Below are positions 11,861 to 20,757 of a stretch of 64,000 bases of DNA, piece by piece. How positions within the stretch are numbered: the stretch's first letter is position 1; each line of letters opens with the position of its first letter. This DNA comes from Viscum album (lineage: Eukaryota > Streptophyta > Magnoliopsida > Santalales > Viscaceae), in the NCBI GenBank assembly GCA_963277665.1, contig OY728133.1, positions 391,791,962 to 391,855,961 on the forward strand. The letters are read 5' to 3'. The notes under the pieces are model-generated. The model did not search any database and was not told where the DNA came from. It was given only the letters and a program-made list of their open reading frames with translations. The position numbers were made by a program, and so were the translations under genes.

Positions 11861-13176
11861 AAAGGATCTGATCTTCTTAGATTTGAAAAGGATGGTGATG
11901 GGAATCATTAATGGAGGAACATCATCAATCCTTTATCAAATTATTACTCAACCATCCCTCTTATAGAAAATAAAGGATGCTCAAAGAAAGGATGTGGAAA
12001 TTTAGAAAAGAGTGGAAGCTGTTAATAATGGGAAATCCTCCAATTTCAAAATTGATGAGGAAGAAGTTGTATGATTTTGTACAAGATTATGTGTACCATC
12101 TGATCTAGAGATAAAGAAGGAGATATTGAATGATGCACATAGCTCAACCTTCTCTATCCACCCAGGGGAGAACAAAGGTGTATCGAGATCTCCAAGAAAA
12201 GTTTTGGTGGGAAAATATGAAAAGGGATATTGTTGAATATACATCAATGTGACTCGTATGTCAGCATGTGAAGGATGAGAGACAAAAGTATAAGGGGATG
12301 ATGAAACCACTACCCATACCAGCATGGAAGTGGGAGAACATTACCATGGACTTTTTCACTGGACTTCTAAAGACATCTAGAGAAAACAATGCTATATTGG
12401 TCATTGTGGATCGTTTTACAAAGATAGATAACTTTATCACGGTTTGAGAGGACTTATCATTGGATCAACTTGCACGGATTTTCATCAAATAAGTAGTATG
12501 TATGCATGGAGTACCACTATCTTTTGTATTTGATCGTGATCCAAGATTCACCTCGATGTTCTGGAAAAGTCCCCAGCATGCTCTGAGCACTGAACTGAAC
12601 TTCAGTACGCCCTATCATCCTCAAACTGATGTCCAATCTAACCAAACTATTTAGATATTGGATGATATATTGAGAGCATGTTCAATGGAATTCAAAGGAG
12701 GATAGTACCAACATCTTCCACTGGTTGAATTCTTCTACAACAATAGTTTCCACTCGAGCATCTGAATGACACCATATGAAGACCTTTATGGGAAAAGGTG
12801 CAGAAGACCGACATGTTGAGATGAAGTCAGTGAGTGTAAGTTTCTAGGACCTAAAATGGTCAACGAAATAGTTGAGAAGGTGAAAACCATTCAACATCAT
12901 ATCAAGGAAGCCCAATGACGATAGAAGAGTTATGCAGATAACCATCGACATGACCTTGAGTTCAAAGTTGTAGACATGGTATTTCTACGTATATCCCCAT
13001 GGAAAAAGGTCATGAGGTTTGGGAAGAAAGGGAAGTTAAGTCCCAGGTACATCGGCCCCTTCGAGATCCTTGATCGAGTCACAACTGTGGCCTATCGACT
13101 GGCACTTCCACCTACCATGTCGAAAGGACCTGATGCCTTTCATGTATCCCTCTTAAAGAAGTAAATACAAGTCCAT
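11861..13176 (+). pseudogene. Element B integrase with GPY/F tail, copy 1
   Basis: The zinc-binding N-terminal segment is seen at about 12120-12290 (HSSTFSIHPG-like, then a degraded CLVCQQV region). The core follows: ITMDFF for the first Asp (about 12340) and [12 protein letters not shown] for the second (about 12530). The region normally holding the catalytic Glu (GQSERTIQ) reads VQSNQTI, so Glu is lost. Several in-frame stops interrupt the core. From 12976 an open stretch holds the C-terminal GPY/F module ([19 protein letters not shown]) and FHVSLLKK, which in chromoviruses leads to a chromodomain. Coding ends at 13176, where solo LTR C is inserted; the chromodomain resumes at 16434. Confidence 0.87.
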
Positions 13177-13181
13177 CCACA
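13177..13181. repeat. Target-site duplication CCACA, left copy
   Basis: CCACA directly precedes the TGTCACGACCC terminus and is repeated at 16429-16433. Removing 13182-16433 restores a continuous element B reading into the chromodomain (CCACATGTACTCTC, matching CACATGTACTCTC of copy 2 near 19046). Confidence 0.88.
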
Positions 13182-13984
13182 TGTCACGACCCGTCCTCGG
13201 GGCCCATTCTGTGACTACCCCAAGCCTGCCTTCCATAGGCCAGGGGTTGGTGACTAGCACCAAGGTGTAAATCCCAACAAAAAGGGAAGGCATTGCCTTT
13301 AAAAGTAAACAATCACCACAGAGTATGCCAGAAGAAGTAAACACTAAGTAAACTGAGTACAAGTAAGTGGGAAAGTAAATGAGCCAGAATACAAACCCAA
13401 ATTGAAAGTAAAGTACAACTGAAAAGAAAGTATAGAAAATGAAAGTAAAGCAGCAACGTCGAGCCGTCCTCTGGTACTCCCACCTGAAGGGTGGGTACAG
13501 ATAACCACGTCATCTCCTTGGGTCCAGACATCTGCTCCATGTACGTCCCGACCAGTGGTCCTCCTCTAGGTACCGACCTACTCCGCACGCCTCAACCACG
13601 ATTAGCGTTGTCCGTCGTCTGCAACCAACACAATTTAGTGCGGGCATAGCCCGTGCAGGGGTGACTATAAGCTACTAATTAGGGACCCTGAGACCCCCAA
13701 AGGTCTCCCAGAATCCACAAAGGATAATCCAAAAAGGAAAGATACAATCACAAAGTAACATCCGACACAACTTAGGTATGTGCCCATACATATACCTAAG
13801 TTATCGATTCCAGTTCGACTCCAACATCTGAGCCCAAGTTCGATCACATCTACACAGGATATCACAACACAATCCACATAGGAAAGAAAAACATGGTTCA
13901 TCTCACACAAGTATACTTCTTCGCATGAATATAGAGATGATCATATGTATACATTGATTCATCTAAGTCGTCGGACCCACACAT

Positions 13985-14206
13985 GATCGATAGGTACTAA
14001 CCCCCGCAATGACCCACAAAGGATCGATAGGTACTAACCCCCGTAATGACTCGCAAAGGATCGATAGGTACTAACTGCCACAATGAACCACAAAGGATCA
14101 ATAGGTACTAACCCCCGCAATGACCCATAAAGGATCGATAGGTACTAACCCCTGTAATAACCCACAAAGGATCGATAGGTACTAACCCATCAATGACCCA
14201 CACAGG
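13985..14206. repeat. 37-bp tandem array, six units, inside LTR C
   Basis: GATCGATAGGTACTAACC (or close variants) starts at 13985, 14022, 14059, 14096, 14133 and 14170, exactly 37 bases apart. Degenerate related sequence (GTACTAACCCACACAGG type) continues to about 14310. Confidence 0.92.
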
Positions 14207-14538
14207 ATTGGACCCACACATGATCTGTAGGTGCTGGCCCACCCAGGACCGCTGAGTACTAACCCACACAGGGTCTGACCCACACATGATCGGTAGCACT
14301 GATCCACGTAGGATCGCTGAGTGATGTAGTCGTCGCCATCGAATCCACGGTGGATTTCTGTATAGTTGTCATCGTCGTCGCAGTCGCAGCCAACTCTAGG
14401 GTTCTCGCACACTGCAGGCTCGTTCGGGATGGTCCGCTCCATGGGCTAAGGGGATGATACATCAACTGACATGTATTCTGAAGTTGATGTATCTAAAAGT
14501 TCTTTATCGACAATAGGAACTCAATGTCACAGACGGCG

Positions 14539-14900
14539 CGTCAATCGGACGCCCGGTCTGAGAGTTATTGGCTTTTTCGTCCCAGGGGCCCGGTTGGGTT
14601 TTAAGCCAGAACCAACCCGACCGTACTCCAAATTCATCCAAACCTCGAGAAGAGTAAGCCAAAAAGTCTGTCTCACTAAGAGGAATCCAACAAAGTCGAC
14701 GACACGTCAATCGGACGTCCGAAGCACAAGTTATAAGCGTTTCCGCTCCGAGGGCCCGGTTGGTTTCGTTTACAAACCAAACCGGCAGAACGCAAAGTAC
14801 TCTGAAACCATGAGTGTAATATACCGAAACGACCGTCTCGATCCAAGGATCGCTACACAGCTGACGGTGCGTCGATCAGAGGTCCTTAGCGCATGTTATG
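14539..14900. repeat. Imperfect 165-bp repeat inside LTR C
   Basis: CGTCAATCGGACG at 14539 recurs at 14705 and, as CGTCGATCAGAGG, at 14870: spacings of 166 and 165 bases. Each of the first two is followed by a GGGCCCGGTTGG-containing segment. The third unit is partial and runs into the GC island. Confidence 0.7.
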
Positions 14901-15782
14901 GGCAACAAACCGAAATAGTCCAAAAATGGGGGGTCTGGGCCTGGTCCGACCTGGCCCAACCCCTCTAGGTCGGCCCGAACCGGGTCCGGGTCCGACTTGG
15001 CTGGGCGTGGCCCGGCGCGGCGCGGCCCAACCTAGGCTTCCCGGCCCGGGGCGTCTCGGCGCCGGCCAGACGGCCGCACAAAGGGGGGCACCGCCCCCTT
15101 GAATGAAACTACGACCCCCCGTATGGGGGCCGCTCCTTGCCAACGGATGGGGCATAGCGTCGCGTCGTCGCCTCCTCGGTCGCGCGCGGTCGTGGGACCA
15201 GCATCCTGCCACCGCGGCTTCAGCCGCGACGGCCCTTCCAGGCGGCGTGCCTGCTGGGTTTTCCGCGGACCACCGGACGCTCTCCAATGGTCCGTTTTTC
15301 CTGCCATCATCGCCAGCGGTCCTCCCGAGATCGACTCTTCACTGCGAAGACCTCAAGATGCCCTTGTGTCATGCTTCATCATCGCCCGCCGATCCACACA
15401 CCAAGAACGAAGAAACGGTGTGTTCAGACTTTTTCATTGGTCCGCACCCACTGTGTTAGCGGTTTAAACGGCTTCCGACAAATTTTAAACTCATGTTGAT
15501 GATATAAATCACATAGATTTAAATGAACCAAAACCTCTACCTCAAGCGGTTGATGATTTGAAGATTGTCGCGGGAGAAGGAACGTCATGGAAGAAGCGTC
15601 GCGAAAGAAGCGTCATGGAAGGAGGATCGTCGGTGTCGCGTCGTCGATCTCCGAGGATCTGGCGTTCTTGTCGACCTTCATCGGAGGTCGGCGTTCTTCA
15701 CGTTCTTCGTGTTCTTTGTCGAGGAAGGAGTGCTTCATGGCTTGGGTGATTTCTCCCAAACCCTCTCACACAACCAACCTCT

Positions 15783-15790
15783 TATAAAAT
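15783..15790 (+). promoter_or_regulatory. Candidate TATA box of LTR C
   Basis: TATAAAAT lies downstream of the GC-rich block, with AT-rich leader sequence after it. It is the only good TATA match in this LTR that I noticed; the start site is not established. Confidence 0.4.
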
Positions 15791-16433
15791 AATAATTTTC
15801 TTATTTTATTAACACACAATCCAATGTTTGGAATTTCAAAAAGAATTGAAACAATCTATAAATGAATTAATTGAGGAGTTTAAACCGCCCAATTAATGAG
15901 GCGTTTCATAAACATAAAAAACACAAGGGTTGACTTCCACTTAATAGGGGTGCTGGTGTGTTACCTTATTAAAGGAGGGGGTTTAGGATGAAAAGAAACG
16001 GCGGGGCTCATGTGGGTCCAACCTCACAAATATCCTACCTAGTGGGTAGGATATTGTGGGTCCCACTTCATCCACTTAGCTTAGGTTAAACAAAAATAAA
16101 ATAAAATTGGTTGCACCACTTTTATTTTATTCCTTTACTTAACCCCAAAATTTAAAAACCACACCTGAGAAAACGCATTTCCGGAAAAGGTGTTTCTAAG
16201 AAATTACCGGTGCTGCGATTCCATCGGTGTCCTCTGATTTTGATTCTAAGCACCAGTTAATGTTAGGAAAACCTGCTCGTTCGTTCACTGAACGTACCCG
16301 AGCTAAAATTTGGAAAAAGATTCCGGGAACACCGGGCCTCGGAATCAGGTGCCGTCAGAAACTGCGTTCTTGTAAAATTCCCAATAAAATTAAGAAAAAA
16401 ATTCCTTGATTTTTTACGGGTCTTTACACCACA

Positions 16434-16660
16434 TGTACTCTCTTTAGATGTGGTACAATTAGAGAATGATCTCTCTTATGAGGAGAATCCATTGAATATC
16501 ATGGATCGTAGAGAAAAAGATATACGCAACAAGACTACTCATCTGGTCAAGGTACTATAGAGAAACAATATGTACGAAGAGGCAACATGGGAATTGGAGG
16601 AATCAATTAAGGAAAAGTACCCAAACCTGTTTTTTTGGAATATCTTCCATCCTCACCTTT
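16434..16660 (+). pseudogene. Element B chromodomain, copy 1
   Basis: Downstream of the CCACA duplication the frame reads YEENPLNIMDRREKDIRNK, then LVKVL, then a stop in place of the conserved Trp, then MYEEATWELE and KEKYPNLF. This is the chromodomain found at the C-terminus of chromovirus integrases, thought to bind modified histone tails and steer integration into heterochromatin. The W-to-stop change (TAG) also occurs in copy 2. It is separated from its integrase (ending 13176) only by solo LTR C. The expected polypurine tract and LTR do not follow; a second pol fragment begins within about 10-30 bases. Confidence 0.85.
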
Positions 16661-16667
16661 AGTTGGT

Positions 16668-17210
16668 GATATCCCCTTCCACAGATAGATGACTTTTTTG
16701 ATCAACTTCTTGGGGACAATTACTTCTCTAATGTGGACCTTCAGTCAGGATATCTCCAACTAAAGGTGAGGAAGGAAGATATTCCCAAGACTTCCTTTCG
16801 AATGAGATATAGACACTATGTGTTCATAGTGATTCCATTTGGTCTCACTAATGCTCTAGAAATTTTCATTGATTTAATCAATAGAGTCTTTATATATTAC
16901 CTCAACAAATTTGTGGTGGTCTTTATTGATGATATTCGAATATACTCCAAGAGGAAGGGGGAACATGAGGAGCATCTGGAAACTGTGTTAAAGACTTTGT
17001 AAAGGGATAAGTTGTATACAAAGTATAATAAATGTGAGTTCTTGATGGAGGAAGTATCATTCTTGGGGAATGTTATCACTAGGAAAGGGATATCTGTGGA
17101 CCCTTCCAAGACAAAGGAAATTAAAGAGTGGATGAGGCCAACATCTGTAACGGAGATCCGCATCTTTTTAGGACTAGATGGGTGTTATCAATGATTCATG
17201 AAGAACTTTT
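16668..17210 (+). pseudogene. Reverse transcriptase, copy 2 (5'-truncated, FIDD retained)
   Basis: The segment starts abruptly with the CCCTTCCACAGATAGATGAC sequence that lies at 10802-10821 in copy 1, so protease and RT fingers are missing. An open stretch (16733-17002) covers the palm: [16 protein letters not shown], then [13 protein letters not shown], and [12 protein letters not shown], with both catalytic aspartates present (16928-16933). A second stretch (17012-17194) covers SFLGNVITRKGISVDPSKT and ends at the same YQ-stop-FM lesion as copy 1. The stop before MTFL matches copy 1's stop before MTCS. It is a tandem partial duplicate or a recombinant with a sister element. Confidence 0.88.
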
Positions 17211-17700
17211 TTTAATTGTTAAACCCAACGACCAAGCTGACATAGAAGGGAGTAAAGTGCATCTGGACACAGGAATGTGAATACTGTTTCAAGGAGTTGA
17301 AAAAGAGATTTTTCACTGCGCCGGTACTCACACTCCCTTCAAGTGGAGAACTCTTTGTGGTGTATAGTGATGCTTCTAAGAAAGGCTTAGGTTGTGTGCT
17401 AATGAAAAATGATAAATTGATAGCCTATGCCTCATGGCAGTTGAAAATCAATGAGCAAAACTATCCCACGAATGATCTGGAGTTGGCGTCTGTGATATTT
17501 GCATTGAAAATATGGTGGCATTATACCTATTGGAAAAAATGTGAGATATGTACTGACCAAAAGAGTCTCAAATATATATTCACATAGAAATAGCTTAATA
17601 TGCACTAGTGAATATGGATAGATCTCATCAAGGATTATAACTTCTCAATCCACTACTATCCCGGTAAGTCAAAAAAGGTGGCAGATGGTCTAAGTGGAAA
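17211..17700 (+). pseudogene. RNase H domain, copy 2
   Basis: The open stretch 17297-17587 holds [19 protein letters not shown] with the first Asp intact, then [31 protein letters not shown] and [14 protein letters not shown]. The T-stop after YIFT is also present in copy 1 (ATAGAAAG in both). It continues as PGKSKKVADGLSGKD from about 17660. It is better preserved than copy 1 (YSDAS rather than NSHAS). Confidence 0.87.
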
Positions 17701-19020
17701 GGATCCTGCATCTTTATCAATGATGAGAATTGAAAAGGATCTGATCTTCTTATATTTGCAAAGGATGGACATGGGAATCATTAAGGGAGTAACATCCTCA
17801 ATCCTTTCTCAAATGATTGCTCATCCATCCCTCTTGGAGAAAATAAAGGATGCTAAAAGAAAGGATGTGGAAATTTAGAAAAGGGTGGAAGCTGTTATAA
17901 ATGGGAAATCCTCTAATTTCAAAATTGAAGAGGAAGGAGTTGTAAGATTTGGGACACGATTATGTGTACCATCTGATCTAGAGATAAAGAAGGAGATATT
18001 GAATGATTCACATAGCTCGACCTTCTCTATCCACCCAGGGAGAACAATGATGTATCGAGATCTCCGACAAAACTTTTGGTGGGACAATATGAAAAGGGAG
18101 ATTGCTGAATATACATCAAAGTGCCTCGTATGTCAGCAAGTGAAGGATGAGAGACAAAAGTTTAAGGGGATGATGTAACCACTACCCATACCAGCATGGA
18201 AGTGGGAGAACATTACCATGGACTTTGTCACTAGACTTCCAAAGACATATAGAGCAAACAATGCTATATGGGTCATTGTGGATCATGTTATGAAGATAGC
18301 TCACTTTATCATGTTTCGAGAGGACTTATCATTGGATCAAATTGCACATATTTACATTAAATAATTTGTAAGTATTCATGTATTAAAACTATCTATTATA
18401 TCTGATCATGATCCTAGATTCACCTCGATGTTCTGGAAAAGTCTCCATCATGCTTTGAGCACTAAACCAAACTTCAGTACGGCCTATCATCCTCAAAATT
18501 ATGGCCAATCTCAGTGAACTATTCAGACATTGGAAGACATGTTGAGAGCATGTTAAATGGAATTCAAAGAAGGATGGGACCAACATATTCCATTGGTTGA
18601 ATTATCCTACAACAATAGTTTCCACTCGAGCATCCGAATGGCACCATATGAAACCCTTTTATGGGAAAAGGTACAGATCACCGGAATGTTGGGATGAAGT
18701 TAGTGAGTTAAGCTTCTAGGACCAAAAATGGTCAAAGAAATGGTGGAGAAGGTGAAAACCATTCAGTAGCATATCAAGGCAGCGTAAAGTTGACAGAAGA
18801 GTTATGCAGATAACCATCAACGAGACCTTCAGTTCAAAGTTGGAGACATGGTATTTCTATATCCCCATGGAATAAGGTCACAAGGTTTGGGAAGAAAGGG
18901 AAGTTAATTCCCAGGTACATCGACCCCTTTGAGATCCTTGATCGAGTTAGAGCTGTTCCCTATCGACTAGAACTTCCACCTACCATGTCGAATGTACATG
19001 ATGTCTCTCATATATCCCTT
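17701..19020 (+). pseudogene. Integrase with GPY/F tail, copy 2
   Basis: An open stretch at 17885-18178 gives the complete HHCC zinc-binding domain: HSSTFSIHPGRTMMYRDL, then WWDNMKREIAEY, then CLVCQQVKDE. The core follows with ITMDFV (first Asp), [12 protein letters not shown] (second Asp), and GQSQ-stop-TIQ, where the catalytic Glu is lost (Gln) and a stop follows. HSSIRMAPYE and the GPY/F tail follow with frameshifts to about 19020. Shared stops with copy 1 include the EI-stop-KR site near 17876 and the stop in the K-stop-(F/V)V segment near 18361. A single-base difference removes copy 1's stop in CLVCQQ. Confidence 0.87.
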
Positions 19021-19255
19021 TTAAGGAAGTGCATACCAGACCCTTCACATGTACTCTCTTTTGAGGTGGTACAGTTGGAGGATGATCTCTCTTACGAGGA
19101 GCAGCCAGTGAAAGATCTTAGATCGTAGATAAAAAGTTCTACGGAACAATACTACTCATCTGGTCAAGGTACTATAGAAAAACCATAAGTATGAAGAAGC
19201 AACATGGGAATTAGAGGTAGCAACGAAGGAAAAGTACCCATACCTATTTTTGACT
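19021..19255 (+). pseudogene. Chromodomain, copy 2
   Basis: After HISLLRK the sequence reads QLEDDLSYEEQPVK, then a frameshifted IDR-RNK segment, then LVKVL-stop, YEEATWELE and KEKYPYLF. It parallels copy 1 at 16434-16660 and, unlike copy 1, is followed by a polypurine tract and LTR start, so this is the true 3' end of element B. Confidence 0.83.
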
Positions 19256-19290
19256 TAGAATATAAAACTAAATTTTGAGGGCGAAATTTC

Positions 19291-19305
19291 ATAAGGGGGG
19301 AAAAA
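19291..19305 (+). other. Polypurine tract of element B
   Basis: ATAAGGGGGGAAAAA sits immediately before TGTAACGACCC. It marks the 3' end of the B interior. Confidence 0.8.
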
Positions 19306-20031
19306 TGTAACGACCCAATGTTTTTCAATATAAATTCCCTTCTCATAAGTATGTCATAAAATCACATGAAAACACAACATAATGAACTACTAAATGCTAA
19401 GTGACCTTTAAATGTAAGTTTGTCACTTCTGTGTTTGGAATTTTGAAAATCCGGTATCCACAGTTGTAATCGGTAAGTTATTTGGAGTCAGATAAGGAAA
19501 ACATAATTTTTGGTGAATAGTAACCTACCCTAATGAATAGTGACATACCATTATGAATAGTGATATACTCTAATGAATATTAACCTCACATATGGTGGTA
19601 TATGAATAATATTCAAGTTGGAAATACAATATACCTATATTTTAGAATAAGTTAATGAATGTTTTAAAACTAGTTTTCATAAAAAATTATTATTTTAATT
19701 AAATATTAAAATAATCATATTTAGAAAATTATTTTTGAAAATGGACTTCATTTTTGGATTCTACACATCAAAAAATGGTTAGGGTGAATTTTTGGGATTT
19801 TTCTGAAATACAAGAATTTTTTTATGAACAGTAGAATTTGATAATTCACAATAAATGTTAAATAATGGATTAATTGAGTCATTGATGATGTTCTGATGAG
19901 GTAAGCCCACTTGGTTCGGTATCACACGATGAAATCACTATTATTGGACATGGAATACTTACTATTCATTTTCTTGGGATGAAATAATAAATTAATGATT
20001 ATAATATTATGAAATCCCTCCTCTCCTCCAC

Positions 20032-20038
20032 TATAAAA
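20032..20038 (+). promoter_or_regulatory. TATA box of LTR B
   Basis: TATAAAA followed by a C-rich stretch, as in LTR A. Best core promoter candidate of element B. Confidence 0.55.
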
Positions 20039-20752
20039 CCCTCCTTCACTCCCTCTTCTCTCCACTCCTCTCAAGCCTTGTGCCTTGCCATTATTCTACC
20101 CAAATCTATACCCAAGTTCCTCCCCCATGTCCAAAATCTCTCAGCCTCCTCAAAATACCAAAACCTCTCCCCTTAAGAGGTTCTCAAAGGAGGAAGTCTC
20201 AATATGTAAATTCCTCTTCCCAATTTCTTCTTTTCTTTTAAGTTATTCTCTTTTTTATTTCATTCCTCACCTCCCTTCACCATAATAGTATGATAGATCC
20301 AGTAACAAAAATATACTGGAATGTCTTCATGAAAGTTTTATATTTCATTATCTTCTCTCCTTTCCCCACCCTTTTATTTGAAAGAAATGAAAGCACCGTT
20401 TGAGATGTGTTAATTTAGCACATTCACGGACAACAGTTTATCAATTTCTATTATTATGATTAATTCTTGTAATGAAACCATTTGTGTTATGGTTGAACCA
20501 GATTATTATATATGTTATATATCCTATTTTTGGTTATGCAATCCTTTGGTACAAATGGAATAAACTTATAAAGAAAACACTTTCTTTGTAATCAAATCCA
20601 CCGATTTAAAAAACGGTTATCACTATGGTTATATATATAATAATTCGACTTCACTCTAAGTAACCTAATTAAAATTAAAACCATGTAATCTCATGGATTT
20701 GAAATAACGAATATAATCTCAATTATGGGAAACCACTTTCATCTTTCATATA

Positions 20753-20757
20753 ATCCA
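20753..20757. repeat. Target-site duplication ATCCA, left copy
   Basis: ATCCA precedes the CGTTACAACCCGAG terminus and is repeated at 24442-24446 after CTTCACA. Five bases is the normal Ty3/gypsy duplication length. Confidence 0.7.

Larger units (their letters stand above)
13182..16428 (+). mobile_element. Solo LTR C, 3247 bp, CpG-rich
   Basis: It starts TGTCACGACCCG and ends CGGGTCTTTACA, imperfect inverted termini of TG...CA type, flanked by the 5-bp duplication CCACA. No primer site, polypurine tract or pol lies inside, so it is one LTR left by recombination. The interior is unlike the rest of the window. There is a 37-bp tandem array (13985-14206), a 165-bp repeat (14539-14900) and a strongly GC- and CpG-rich island (about 14400-15460). 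TATAAAAT at 15783-15790 is a candidate TATA box, giving plus orientation. The ORFs in the GC island overlap on both strands and look like low-stop artefacts; none resembles a known protein. Confidence 0.9.
19306..20757 (+). mobile_element. 3' LTR of element B, first segment
   Basis: It starts TGTAACGACCCAATG after the polypurine tract. A TATA box (TATAAAA, 20032-20038) is followed by a C-rich leader, the same layout as in LTR A. The segment stops at the ATCCA duplication where solo LTR D is inserted, and resumes at 24442. The ORF at 20085 lies in the C-rich leader and is not credible as a gene. Confidence 0.8.

Noticed and set aside
14471..15787. Cluster of GC-rich ORFs on both strands (up to 165 codons), possibly a gene
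   Set aside because: Frames overlap heavily on both strands, have no domain and are rich in Arg, Pro and Gly as expected from random GC-rich sequence. They lie within the solo LTR C boundaries.
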